Positions 1 to 11,832 of a stretch of DNA of 64,000 nucleotides are shown in pieces. Under the pieces are notes generated by a model. That model searched no databases. It was not told where the DNA came from and worked only from the letters and a program-made list of their open reading frames with translations. Each line of letters starts with the position of its first letter. The stretch's first letter is position 1. This DNA comes from Alviniconcha marisindica (taxonomy: Eukaryota > Mollusca > Gastropoda > Provannidae): contig JABMCL010001555.1 in NCBI GenBank assembly GCA_018857735.1, forward strand, positions 812,001-876,000. Reading direction: 5' to 3'. The translations under genes and the position numbers were made by a program.

Positions 1-1
1 G

Positions 2-2262
2 GACGGGGACACCTGCTTGCACTTGGCCCTAATGAGGCAGACTGTAGCCACAGAAAAGGATACCTCACCCATGCTGGAATCGGTAGGAATATTTGATCGG
101 TGGCGATTTACTGTTAGAACTTGTTGGAATGGAAGAGTCAGGGTCATATGATGGGTCAGGGAATTGTGGTGGGAACAGTTACATTGCCGTGTATTGGCAA
201 GTACAGCTACATTTTCTGCTTGTTTTAGGTGGGGTTTTCCCCTTTAGCTTTAGAAATATTTCAATGGTGTGTGCACGGATTTTGTTTTTACTGTTTAACA
301 TTTTTCGCACCAAGTGATTTTGAGTGAGTTGCGTCCCTGGCCCAAGTAATTTTGGGGCTAAGAGGAGCAAAGTAAGGGTGGGGCAGGAAAAAACAACAAT
401 AAAAATGTTCACCATTTTGACAATTCACACAGCAATGGTGTCATCACTCTCCAACACAGTTTCACTCTCCTCCTTTCCAACTTATTAAGAATCAAGCAAC
501 CGTTCATCACCCAAAGCATCAACTTTATGCTCTCTGTCAGATATCCAGTGCTTCAGAAAACTAATATTTCTTTGACTGTCCATCGTATTTTGGCCATTCG
601 GAATGTCAACACAATGCATAGGAAGTGATAAGAGTTCTCTTGCTCCATCAGAAGGAAGTTTTATTAAAACTGGTTTGACATTGGCTGTGTTTTCCAGGAC
701 AGTAAAGGTAGTGTTCGCAGAACAAAGGGCTCGTTCCATGGGTGGAGTGAGCGGGAGGATCGAGGGACTTGTTCCGCAGTACAGACCGTGTTGACACTTG
801 TGTGTGCATTTTGCAGATTCGAACTCAGCTAGGCATGAGCGAGGATGACGCACAGACAGGGGCAGCAATCGCCTGTTACCTGGCACAGCAGGGCGCCAGT
901 CTCACAGAACACAACCAGCAGGGCAAGTCCCCACTAGACGTCGTCACTGATCCACGCACAGTTGAAATCCTGCAACAGTTTGCATCTGCATAGTAAGTTT
1001 ATTTTCTGTCTTGTGTAATCCCATGTTCATCACTAATGTGACTGCAAAGTGTGATAGGTATTGCAGCCTTACCAAATCCCATGTTCATATCACTGTTTAA
1101 TGTAGGCAGTGTTTAAAGTACAATAGCAAACAGACTCTCATTATAGGTGTTTGGCCTTACACAGTTCTGCATCCTTCACCAAACTGGATATAATGAGGTA
1201 GTATGCACAATTCTACAGCCTTCACTGTTTTGATATCATGATGTGCTAATACGCACAATTTATGTCCTTCGCTATTTTGATATAATGATATGCTAGCACA
1301 CATAATTCTACATCCTTCACTATTTTGATATAATGATATGCTAGCACACATAATTCTACATCCTTCGCTATTTTGATATGATAATATGCTAGCACACATA
1401 ATTCTACATCCTTCACTATTTTGATATGATGATGTGCTAACACACATAATTCTACATCCTTCACGACTTTGATATAATGATGTGCTAGAACACATAATTC
1501 TACATCCTTCACTACTTTGATATAATGATGTGCTAGCACACATAATTCTACATCCTTCACTATTTTGATATAATGGTGTGCTAGCACACATAATTCCACA
1601 TCCTTCACTACTTTGATATAATGATGTGCTAGCACACATATTCTACATCCTTCACTATTTTGATATAATGGTGTGCTAGCACACATAATTCTACATCCTT
1701 CACTACTTTGATATAATGATGTGCTAGCACACATATTCTACATCCTTCACTATTTTGATATGATGATGTGCTAGCGCGAACTACTCCATCGCAGCAGTTC
1801 AGTTCAAGCTGGTTTCTAAGCACTAAGAGGCAACCCGTAATTATACGCTCCAAGTTTTCCCACATGGTATTGCCTTGGAAACCATTTGAGGTAGATGTTA
1901 AAAGCAGTCCATGTCCTTGACTGTCTCAGTGCCGCCGGCAATAAAACCAAGCTGCCACCAGCGTTCGAAGAGGAGGACTCGGAAGACTGTGAGGTCTGCT
2001 GCAACCTGCCGGCCACAGTGGTGTTTGAGCCGTGCAACCATTGCTTTGTGTGCGAGGACTGCTGCATCAAGATGAAGAAGTGCCTCAAGTGCAAGGTCCT
2101 CATCACAGCCAAGAAAAGACAAGGTGGGTCCGGGTTACTTCTCCTCTGCTGTGGCTTCAGTCTGTGCGCAGGCTTGCTTGAATGTTTACGCACATGCATG
2201 GTGGCACGCGTTGAGGCATGCGCAAGTAAATGCATAACTTGGTGTGTTACACCCAGTCAGCC

Positions 2263-2319
<57 letters not shown>

Positions 2320-2659
2320 TTACACCCAGTCAGCCAGTACACACACACACACAAACACACACATGCACATATTATTTTCACAGTGTTAAGAAATGCCACA
2401 TTCATTCTCTGTTTCTGTTCTCCTCCACCCCCCAGCAGATGGCAGCCTAGTGGGCAGCAGCACCAACGTCCAGACGCTCGACCTGAAGAGGAGGCTTCAG
2501 GAGATGGAGGATTCGCTGCTGTGCGCTGTGTGCATGGAGCGCAAGAAGGACACTGTGTTCATGTGTGGCCACGCCGTGTGCAGCAAGTGCTCCGAGGCCC
2601 TCCAGGTGTGCCCCATGTGTCGGAAAAGCATCACGCGGCGGATCCCTCTCTACACGTGA
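2..2659 (+). CDS. MIB2: Mind-bomb-type E3 ubiquitin ligase, C-terminal part (MIB2-like), 5' partial
   Basis: Exons 2-82, 817-992, 1930-2123 and 2436-2659 join in phase into 224 codons ending at TGA; the gene begins upstream of the window. The first exon (DGDTCLHLALMRQ) and the second (GAAIACYLAQQGA, QGKSPLDVV) are the end of an ankyrin-repeat block. The third exon carries a RING finger (CEVCC...CNHCFVCEDC...CLKC) and the fourth a second C-terminal RING (CAVC...CGHAVCSKC...CPMC) ending RRIPLYT. Ankyrin repeats followed by C-terminal RINGs ending a few residues before the stop are the mind bomb layout. These ligases monoubiquitinate Notch ligands to promote their endocytosis. Only two RINGs follow the ankyrins, which fits MIB2 better than the three-RING MIB1; that choice is inference. 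All junctions are GT-AG. The 992 donor is GTAAGT, and the last acceptor is a CAGCAG tandem that can add or skip one Ala. The family is certain; the paralog is less so. Confidence 0.88.
1155..1775. repeat. Minisatellite, about 48 bp monomer, MIB2-like intron
   Basis: About 13 head-to-tail copies of a unit containing ATGATGTGCTAGCACACAT and TTCTACATCCTTCAC. The array fills most of the intron upstream of the first RING exon. Copies at the left edge are more diverged than those in the middle. Open frames across it are a by-product of the repeat lacking stops. Confidence 0.9.
2265..2360. repeat. (CA)n microsatellite with duplicated flank
   Basis: Two CA tracts are separated by a repeated flank (TTACACCCAGTCAGCCAGTA occurs at both tracts). 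It lies in the intron between the two RING exons, about 75 bp upstream of the final acceptor. Confidence 0.9.
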
Positions 2660-3951
2660 GGGCGGCGCCGTTGGACGTGCACGTGTCCCTGTGGCCACGC
2701 TTGACGATTCTGCCGAGAAAATCTTACCGACGGTGTGCGCCCGTGCGTTCCCAGGGACAAGTCACGCGTCGTGTCATTTTGGAAAGACTTGAAGCCCCCC
2801 CAGTTTACCACAAGGTGCAAATCGTGACTGCCCAGTGCTCTCCATCTCGGCCGTAGCTTGGTGGGAGGGGGGGAATGCAAGAGTGATTTGAGGTGCCTGT
2901 GTGTGGTTTTGACCCTTGAGGCTTGACTTAGGTCTGATTCGCTGAGGCAGAGAATTTGATGCATCGGTGCATACATGTGCATGGCCAGCTTATCACGGTG
3001 ATTTCTGTATTTGATGTGCTGGTGTTTACAGACTTGGACCCTTCTACAAGGGAATGAAATCTGCAAGAGGGTGATAAATTATATTATGGAGTCACGCGTA
3101 TGTTATGTCCTTGTTTTTATTGGATGGTATCAAACTTCAGATTTCTTTTGAGGGGGGGGGAGGGGATTTGTTTGTTTACTTTATGGTATTTCGAAATGGT
3201 CAGTTTTGATAGTATGGTGTTTTGGGTAGGGCTTTTGCCAGGGTTTGGGGGTGGGTGGGGGGTGGAAACAAAACCACTGAATTTTATACTGTGTTGGTGC
3301 AGACTACAATTGAGTGCATTAGAAACAGATAAGAAAAAAACTGTGACTTCATACATCCTGAACTTGTTTACTACTGCTAATGGGAATGGAAATGTTAGTA
3401 TTAAGGAACCATTCGACTTGGTTTCACTTAGTTCCATTATTTAATCTTTTAGATATTTGTTCTTACTTTAAGAACTGGTAAAGAATCTCTGTTGTTTCAC
3501 ATTTTGTGCAAGCCTACAAATGCTGTGAGAAAAAAAAAGGGGGGGGGGGGATGTCTTGGTGCATTAAAGACATGATTTTTTTCTCACTAATAGGGACTAG
3601 GATTTCTTTAGGGTGACTGGGTGTATTGTGTATGTGTGTGTGCGTGTGTGTGCGCACATGTGATATTTTTTTACAGCTTCATGAGTTTGTCTTTTTCACA
3701 GAACTGTTAGTCTCTACTCTGGTTTCTGTGTCTTCACAAGAAAGATATACAGCAAAGTCTTTCAAAAACTTCGTTGCGAATCCAGGAAAGGTTTACCAGA
3801 GTTTTAGAAGGCTATAAAGCCTAGGAGCTGTAAACTGATATATAACATTCAAAAACTAAAGTGTATTCAATTTTAATTTTAATTTTTTATGACTGCTGAT
3901 GAGAAGAAGAAAAAATCTAAAACAAGAATGACTGCTAGTGTTCTAAGACAA
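2660..3951 (+). other. Probable 3' UTR and downstream flank of the MIB2-like gene
   Basis: No further exon is recognised. The stretch holds G-rich runs (3150-3165, 3538-3550), a short GT tract (3625-3655) and an ATTAAA hexamer at 3563-3568 that could serve as a poly(A) signal. The true 3' end cannot be fixed from sequence alone. Confidence 0.4.
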
Positions 3952-4233
3952 GATCCAAACACATAAAAGGTTCAAAAGAATGCTATTTATTAGGACAAAA
4001 TACAACGTGCAAATTTCCAAGGTAATCCCCTGTATCAAGCTGCAAAATGACACCTAAACAACAGTTAAATAGTGAAAACAATGAAAAATCAGAGAGATAA
4101 ACCATCATCGTTTTTCACTGTTTAACTGTTGTTGTTATTTTGTAGCTTGATAAAGGGAATTACCTCAAAAATTTGCATGTTGTGTTTTGTCCTAAGAAAT
4201 AGTGTTCTTTTGAACCTTTTATGTGTTTGGATC
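3952..4233. mobile_element. Foldback MITE-like element, near-complete copy
   Basis: The two halves are inverted copies of each other over about 120 bp. The left end begins GATCCAAACACATAAAAGG and the right end finishes with its reverse complement; the halves meet around CAGTTAAATAGTGAAAA and its inverse. At 282 bp with no coding capacity it fits a non-autonomous DNA element. Related copies lie at 4702-4797, 5936-6258, 31020-31275, 44105-44247 and 47483-47592. No clear target-site duplication is visible. Confidence 0.75.
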
Positions 4234-4354
4234 ATGCTGGTGAGAAGAACCAGCAGTATAGAACAAGGAAAACATACTCACCAAAGGAAGACAGGCCAGA
4301 ATGGCTGAGGAAGATAGGTCAGAATGGCTGAGGAAGACAGGTCAGAGTGGCTGG

Positions 4355-4702
4355 AGATGTTGCACAATTTAGCCATGTGGCTAGATATGTTGCACAATTT
4401 AGCCACGTGGCTAGATGTTTTGCACAATTTAGAGATGGTGCACAATTTAGCCATGTGGCTAGATGTGGTGCACAAGTTAGCCACGTGGCTAAATGTGTTG
4501 CACAATTTGGCCACGTGGCTAGATATGGTGCACAATTTAGCCACATGGCTAGATATGTTGCACAATTTAGCCACGTGGCTAGATGTGGTGCACAATTTAG
4601 CCACGTGACTAGATATGGTGCATAGTTTAGCAACATGGCTAGGTATGTTGCATAATTTAGCCATGTGGCTAGATATGGTGCACAGTTTAGCCACGTGGCT
4701 AT
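4355..4702. repeat. 30-bp minisatellite with E-box palindromes, array 1
   Basis: About 11 units of a 30-bp monomer; the core is AGCCACGTGGCT followed by AGATATGTTGCACAATTT. The core is a perfect 12-bp palindrome in many units (CACGTG) and near-palindromic in others (CACATG/CATGTG). Confidence 0.92.
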
Positions 4703-4901
4703 TTGTAGCTTGATAAAGGGAATTACCTCAAAAATTTGCATGTTGTGTTTTGTCCTAAGAAATAGTGTTCTTTTGAACCTTTTATGTGTTTGGATCATGC
4801 TGGTGAGAAGAACCAGCAGTATAGAACAAGGAAAACATACTCACCAAAGGAAGACAGGCCAGAATGGCTGAGGAAGATAGGTCAGAATGGCTGAGGAAGA
4901 C
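4702..4901. repeat. Segmental duplicate of 4139-4340 (MITE right half plus flank)
   Basis: About 200 bp appears identical to 4139-4340, from the MITE right half through the ACCAGCAGTATAGAACAAGG flank to the start of the 30-bp array. The period is about 563 bp. By-eye identity indicates a recent tandem duplication that copied the MITE half together with the beginning of the minisatellite. Confidence 0.85.
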
Positions 4902-5255
4902 ACAATTTAGCCACTTGGCTGGATATGTTGCACAATTTAGCTACATGGCTAGATATGTTACACAATTTAGCCATGTGGCTAGATATGGTGCACAATTTAG
5001 CCATGTGGCTAGATATGGTGCACAATTTAGCCACGTGGCTAGATATGTTGCACAATTTAGCCACATGGCTAGATATGTTGCACAAATTAGCCATGTGGCT
5101 AGATATGTTGCAGTTTAGCCAGTTAGCAAGATGTGTTACCCACTTGACCAGAATTGATGCACAGTTTAGCCAATGTCTGGATTTGTTACATAAGAAATAG
5201 ATTTGTCTGGAAATGTTACACAGTTTAGCCAAATGGCTAGATACATTATGCATTT
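4902..5255. repeat. 30-bp minisatellite with E-box palindromes, array 2
   Basis: Same 30-bp monomer as at 4355-4702. It is regular to about 5110, then decays into diverged units (TTAGCCAGTTAGC, TTAGCCAATGTCTGG, TTAGCCAAATGGCTAG). Confidence 0.88.
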
Positions 5256-5935
5256 TAACATTTCCTGACAATAATGGATCCATTTTGAGTTAGCACAGTG
5301 GTAAGCATTGAGTACTGAAATCTGTTTGGTTAAAATAGGTCAAGGATGGCCAGATTCTGCTGTGTCCCCTAATACCCTAGGTAATTTTGAGAGTTGACTG
5401 CTGCAACTCTGTATCACCCTTCTTATTTCCATTAAAGATACTTGGTTCTGGCAGTCAACTCTCAGTTCAGTCCAGAGAAATTACAGCATCAGCTTGCACG
5501 TAAAATACTAAAAAGCACACGTGAAGTGAGAACTAGGATAACAGCATGTATGATAATGCAAGCATCAGAGAATGTATCCGAGCATTGACACAACCTGTCC
5601 ACATACTGCAGCATACACTTTCGATAACTAGTCAAACAGTGAGTATCTTCATGATTTAAAGACAAACTCACAGGCAGAGGACATGGTAAGTTTCAACAGC
5701 TGAAGGTGTTGCCTTTCAGAGTCTGAATATGCGCTGATGAGGGTTGCTTTACACTGCATTTGGTGAGTGAGGCGCCTGTTTGCCAGGCAACAGTTTTACA
5801 TCTCTTTTGATCAAGGGTCTTCTGTTTCATTTCTGTGGATGCTGATGCTTTATGTTTCTTTTACAAAGGCAGTGCATCTGCAAATTCCATCTCTGTCGTT
5901 ATGAAGCAATTCCAGCGATGGCAATGACAAAGCAT

Positions 5936-6258
5936 AGATCCAAACACAAATGGTAGATAAAATGCTAATTTTAATGGATGATACAAATCCTATGCAAATA
6001 TTTGGAGTGAGCCCCTTTTTCAAAGCGACAAAACAACACTTAAACAATGATAAATGTAAATATGCTTATCCAGTTACAGTTTGTAGAATTCTTCCAGACA
6101 CTGCAGCCATTCTACAATATGGCTGTTGCAACCAGATAAGTATATTTTCATTGTTTAACCGTCATTTTGAAAAGGGGCTCACCCTGAAATTTGCTACACA
6201 TTTTGTATTGTGCATTAATGTTGGTAGTAGCAATAACCATTTGTGTGTTTGGATCTTG
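5936..6258. mobile_element. Foldback MITE-like element, diverged copy
   Basis: It starts GATCCAAACACAAATGG and ends TGTGTGTTTGGATC. Inverted internal blocks (GGAGTGAGCCCCTTTTTCAAA against TTTGAAAAGGGGCTCACCC, written here as short pieces) confirm the foldback. The middle is diverged from the copy at 3952. Confidence 0.65.
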
Positions 6259-7842
6259 GCTTAGAACTCTGGCAGCCAGCCTTGTTTCAGGTTAGTTGTG
6301 GGGGGGGGGGGGGGGGGGGTTAACAAGTGTCTGAGTTTTTAACATTTAACACAGCTAGTTTTTTTTATAGTTTTTTTATGTTGTTGTTTTTTGTGGTCTT
6401 TTTTTCTGTGTTCTTGGTCTTATATGATCTGCTTCTGCTGTCTGGTCAGTAATTTTAATGTACTTTGTGTCCATGCTGAATGCTCTTGCAATTTCAAACA
6501 TACTTTCAATATATTCTAATATAGTTTCATAACAACCAATGAGGCAACTATCAATGAAATTGTGTGTAGACTATAGATAATGTACAGTTGATGGACTTGA
6601 GATTTTCAATATGACTAATTAATTATATATATATTTCCACCGTTTTGAATGTTATGGCTGTACATACATGATTTTTGTGATGAGCGTCTTTCTATAACAC
6701 CAAGAGAAAAAAAGTGTAAATTTCTTAACTTTTATACTGAATCAGTGAATGATAAATAAAATAACTACACTGTCCATTTTTGTCCTCTCACAGACTTTCG
6801 CCCACATCTCCCTACAACCTTTGCTGTAATTTATTTAAAGTGCTAACATGGTTGCAGTGTTGGCACACACCCAATGTCATCTTGCAGGCACCTGTATTCT
6901 GCCTTCAGAGGTTGCTATTGCTCTTTTCAAGGCTTTCATTGACAGCTGAATCAACTTGACAGAGTGGCTATTCCTTAAAGAATGGTTGACAGGTATTCGC
7001 ACAGCTAGAAAAACTCCATTTGAGCAAGCTGGACCACTGTTGTCTGGAATGATCCATCATTTAAAAAAAAAATTTTTAATTTTTTAATAACTGCATTGTT
7101 GATGACAGCTTAGTTCACAATGACTCACTGTTACAACCTCATCTAGGCATTCTAACATTTGGAGAGACCGCATGATTTGTCAAAGGAGATGCCACTTGTT
7201 CTCTCTCAGACACATGCCCAAAACTAGCTAGTTGTGTAACCACAGTAACCGCTTTCCATAACAATTTTGTGTAGGGTCAAGTGTGTCTGTTTTTCACACA
7301 TGGAAAAAACATTGCCAAAGCAATGTGGCAAAGTGTTTGCCAGAGAACTATTCTGAGCTCCTAACTATGAAGTTAACTTTAAACTCATGTGATCTGTGCT
7401 GATGTCTGTCTGTCTGGTGTGTGTTGAAGCTTGGCTTGTCACTGCAAGGATTGATTTAAAGTGCTCCAAGTCCAATCTGCACTTCGATATCTTGACATGA
7501 GTAATATACAGATGAAGTACAAATAGTGGCAACATGTTTAATGTTCTCCAAGCAATGTTGGATATGGAATGACTGTTCAGTCACAGACTATTTAAACTGT
7601 TCAGATATCGTACCTCTTGAGGTCAAGTAAAACTAATAATGTCTAGGTCGTTTAACATTTTCTGTACAGTTTTCTTACCTAACTAGTCAGATGTATGGAA
7701 ACTCTGTATAATATAGACTGGGCATAAAACACTAAGTTACTTACTTACTAAATACTTGTATAATATTAATAAGATGCCCAAGGTATACTATTTTGTGAAT
7801 GTGATCAAAATCTGAATATTCTAGTAAACCACTTTCAGTGAC
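6259..7842. other. Gene-free stretch
   Basis: No gene seen. It has an 18-19 base G run near 6301-6319, T-rich low complexity to about 6420, and at about 7705-7745 a minus-oriented copy of the dispersed tail (GACTGGGCATAAAACAC followed by TTACTTACTTAC). Confidence 0.5.
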
Positions 7843-8575
7843 TGGCATTCGGAAGGCCAGTACCCAGTACACCCACCTAGCTTTCAGGTGTCCAACAACC
7901 AGTACATGTACCTAGTTTTCAGGTGTCCAACAACCAGTATGCGTACCTAGTTTTCAGGTGTCCAACAACCAGTACATGTATCTAGTTTCCAGGTGTCCAA
8001 TGACCAGTATGCATATCTAGTTTTCAGGTGTCCAACAGCCAGTACACATACCTAGTTTTCAGGTGTCCAACAACCAGTATGTGTTCCTAGTTTTCAGGTG
8101 TCCAGCGACCAACACATATCTAGTTTTCTGGTGTCCAGCAACCAGTACAGGTACCTAGTTTTCAGGTGTCCAACAACCAGTGCACCTACCTAGTTTTCAG
8201 GTGTCCAACAACCAGTATGTGTACCTAGTTTTGGGGTGTCCAGCAACCAGTACACATACTTAGTTTTCAGGTGTCCACTGACAAGTGTGTGTACATAGTT
8301 TTCAGGTGTCCAACAATCAGTACATGTACCTAGTTTTCAGGTGTCTAACAAGCAGTATGCCTACCTAGTTTGCAGGTGTCCAACGACCAGTATGCATACC
8401 TAGTTTTCAGGTGTCCCAAAACCAGTACACCTAGTTCTCTGGTGTCCAACAACCAGTACCCATACCTAGTTTTCAGGTGTCTAACAACCAGTACCCGTAC
8501 CTAGTTTTCAGGTGTCTAACAACCAGTACACGTACCTAGTTTTTAGGTGTCGAGCGACTAGCATCCTGCCTAGCT
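7843..8575. repeat. Minisatellite, about 35 bp monomer
   Basis: About 20 units built on AGTTTTCAGGTGTCCAACAA plus CCAGTACATGTACCT. The 3' units (about 8540 on) drift out of register. No coding potential is inferred. Confidence 0.92.
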
Positions 8576-9612
8576 ATCAGGCATCCACCTGGACCAATCT
8601 GCAGTTTTCAGGGCTAACCCGGAGCTCTAGCCATCATCCACCCTGCATTTTATTACTCACAACACTAAGCAAGTTTTGTTTTGTTTTTTTAGACACCCAC
8701 GTGAAGCTTCTCCAGATGGGAACCTCAGCAGCAGATGCTGGCAGAGAAACATTCCAGACTCAAGGAGTCTGTAAGAAAAGCAACCTGCACTTGAAGCTGT
8801 TCATTCTTGTGGAGATCTGCTAGAAACTTTGATCAGGGATTAGCTCTGGGCCCCAAGGGCCGTGTTGTGACACAGTGGTCAGGAGATGGGTTAACTAAAG
8901 TGTGTCCGCTTCTTGTCCATCACTTGAAACCCGGGGCCACTACACTCTGGCTGCCATGCACTGTCGGTCGTCCGGCCAGACTGCTGAGCAGCTTCCTTGC
9001 TGCTAAAGTCTCTGCCTCCAAAACTGACGCCTGCGATGGTTGTGCATTCCTGCAGCAGATGTTTGGCCATCATGCTGCTGGTCTGGCACTGGCATGGGTG
9101 GAGTTCCAGCAGACCATTTTGGTCATCAGGGTGTTTTATCTCGAAAAGCATCATCAGCTGGTTTTTGATTTATCTTACTCTTAGACTTCAGTGTTGCCCA
9201 CTTGTGCTATTGGTCCAAGCAGAGACAGATGCAGTTCCCATAAATGCCTGTGCAATGCTGTTACAATGGAATGATTACTGAAGGTGAAATTCTGGTTGAG
9301 ACAAAATGCTTGAAGTATTCCTACTATATTCTTCTGTTGCAACAGCTTTCTGTTTGAAGGGGAAAAAAATCCCCTACAAAGAAATTGGGTTTTGTTTGTC
9401 CCAGCCATGTTGTTTTAAATGGTTTAGCTGCACTGGCTAGTTCTGTAAGATTTTTAGTTTTTGAGTCACTAGAAACTTTGTTTTATTCAGGAATGTGGAT
9501 TGTGTAACTAATGTGATTGGGAAACATACTGCTTGTCATTCAAAGTCAAGTTTCACAATCTGCTCCGTCAGTTTTGCCCCTGATTCTGCTCGAGCAGCAA
9601 GTTGCCTGCATC
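8576..9612. other. Gene-free stretch with a possible tRNA-like SINE remnant
   Basis: No convincing exon. Around 8870-8940 is a weak SINE-head resemblance (GACACAGTGGTCAGG and later TTGAAACCCGGGG). The rest is unremarkable. Confidence 0.3.
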
Positions 9613-10415
9613 TTCAGTTCTGTTCCCTTTTAACGGTGCATCCTTTGAGAGGAACAGGTCTGTTCCCCTTGAACGATGCATCCTTTGAGAGGAACGGTTC
9701 TGTTCCCCTTTAAATGTGCATCGTTTGAGAGGAATGTTATGTTCCGCTTTAACAATGCATCCTTTGAGAGGAACGGTTCTGTTCCCCTTTAAATGTGCAT
9801 CCTTTGAGAGGAATGTTATGTTCTCCTTTAACGGTGCATCCTTTGAGAGGAATGGTTCTGCTCCCTTTTAACAGTGCATCCTTTGAGAGGAACGGTTCTG
9901 TTCCCCTTTAAATGTGCATCCTTTGAGAGGAATGTTCTGTTCCCCTTTAACGGTGCATCCTTTGAGAGGAACGGTTCTGTTCCCTTTTAACGGTGCATCC
10001 TTTGAGAGGAACAGTTCTGTTCCCCTTTAACAGTGCATCCTTTGAGAGGAATGTTCTGTTCCCCTTTAACAGTGCATCCTTTGAGAGGAACGGTTATGTT
10101 CCCTTTTAACGGTGCATCCTTTGAGAGGAACAGTTCTGTTCCCCTTTAACAGTGCATCCTTTGAGAGGAATGTTCTGTTCCCCTTTAACGGTGCATCCTT
10201 TGAGAGGAACGGTTATGTTCCCTTTTAACGGTGCATCCTTTGAGAGGAATGGTTCTGTGCCCCTTTAACGGTGCATCCTTTGAGAGGAACGGTTCTGTGC
10301 CCCTTTAACGGTGCATCCTTTGAGAGGAACAGTTCTGTTCCCCTGTAACTGTGCATCCTTTGAGAGGAATGTTCTTTTCCCCTGTAACTGTGCATCCTTT
10401 GAGAGGAACAGTCAT
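9613..10415. repeat. Minisatellite, about 40 bp monomer
   Basis: About 20 units around GTGCATCCTTTGAGAGGAAC then GGTTCTGTTCCCCTTTAAC. Each unit holds a short interrupted inverted repeat (GGAAC...GTTCC). At least two sub-variants alternate (ending GGAACGGTTCTG or GGAATGTTCTG), suggesting higher-order amplification. Confidence 0.93.
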
Positions 10416-10599
10416 GTAATAGGACACAGGTCCATTGCCAGCAAGCAGCTCCTTCGACCAAATTCTACAGGTGCTGGAAACTTGCCTCCTGTAGTTAGGC
10501 CTACACTCAGGTCAAACATCCAGTGTATATGTACATATATGATTTTGAAAACATTCTTTTTATACACAGCATGTCTTTCTTGTGATGTTTGCAGGAATG

Positions 10600-11060
10600 C
10601 CCCCACCTTCACCCCCCCACCCACCCCCCCCACCCCACATCCTGACCCCACTCCCCCTTCCACTGTTGCACTGCAAAGAGGGCATACTTGTTTGATTTTT
10701 GTCATTTTATTTATGTCTACACATACACATATATGTACAGTTTGTTTTCTCTTTCTCTCTCTCTTTACCCTCCCATCTTTTCTCTTCCTTTTTGTCATAG
10801 AGAGATGCAAAGGTATGTTGTGTATGTTTATGTACAGGGAGCTCAGCTGGGTTTCATTAAACTGCTATGTGTGTGTGCGTGCGTGTGTGTGTGTGTGTGC
10901 ATGTGTGCGTGCGTGCGTACAGTTGCATTTATTTTGTACAAGCATGTACACCAAGTCTGTGAGGAGAAAATATATGCATAGTTTGTACACATGAGATTTC
11001 TATATAAAGAAGACAGTTGATGTGTTGCAGTATGTGTGTGTGCGCGCGCGTACATGCATG
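10600..11060. repeat. Low-complexity cluster: C-rich tract, CT tract and TG/TGCG microsatellites
   Basis: Contains CACCCCCCC-type runs (10610-10660), a CT tract (10750-10765), (TG)n/(TGCG)n at 10868-10915 and a second at 11032-11050. No gene is recognised from 10416 to 11665. Confidence 0.7.
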
Positions 11061-11665
11061 TGTTTGTTCGTGTGCAGAGACTGATCCGATGTTGGCCAGT
11101 TTTAAGCACAATACCAGTTATAATGTAGTATTAAAACATATAATTAATAATACTCGTGATCTTGCATGCCAAACCTTCGCTCAAACAAGAATGTTTCAGC
11201 AACAACAAACCACAACGGCTAAAATGAGTTGTAGTTTATACCAGCAAAGGCTGGAACAATTCACACAATGCCATAGCAACATGTATATTTGAGTTTTGCT
11301 TCTTTTGCTGCCCACAGCGCAATGTTGTGTCTGAAGATTATTTTTTTTTATTTGACTTCAAATGGACGCTATTTTTTGGGGGGGAGGGGGTGTGTGTAAC
11401 TGAATTCAGTTGAATTAACCGGTCAGATACACAGTCATCCATACTACTACTAGAACTGTACTAGCAAGCATGTAGCTCCCATCCCCATCTAGAACACACA
11501 TGTATGCAGGCACGCACACACTCAATGCACTGCGTTTTTGGTGTTGTGTTTTGAGAACCAGTCAAATGAACTAACAGCCAGGACATCTGACCAATTGCTG
11601 ATTTTTTGCTTAGTATATGCTGATCTTCATGGTAAAATACTGAAAAATTACTGGTTAATGCAAAC

Positions 11666-11832
11666 CCTGGTGACTGATCACTGATCTTGAGGAAAAGCTA
11701 AGTGACTGATCACTGATCTTGAGGAAAAGCTAAGCGACTGATCACTGATCTTGAGGAAAAGTTAAGCGACTGATCACTGATCTTGAGGAAAAGCTAAGCG
11801 ACTGTCAATGATCTTGAGGGAAAGTTGAGTGA
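11666..11832. repeat. Short minisatellite, about 32 bp monomer
   Basis: Five units of GTGACTGATCACTGATCTTG followed by AGGAAAAGCTAA. The CTGATCA/TGATC motif is palindromic. The stretch from here to about 13100 has no recognisable gene. Confidence 0.88.

Noticed and set aside
1157..1865. Repeated MCASTSLYQSSEGCRI open frames
   Set aside because: Translation of the 48-bp minisatellite in an intron; no start context or splice support.
8692..8823. Possible exon after TTTGTTTTGTTTTTTTAG
   Set aside because: A plausible acceptor precedes an open stretch, but no family is recognised and no partner exon is found.
7843..10415. CRISPR-like arrays
   Set aside because: Repeats are directly adjacent without unique spacers and the genome is eukaryotic; these are minisatellites.
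10311..10994. 227-codon open frame
   Set aside because: It covers the end of a minisatellite, a C-rich tract and TG repeats, with no conserved motif.
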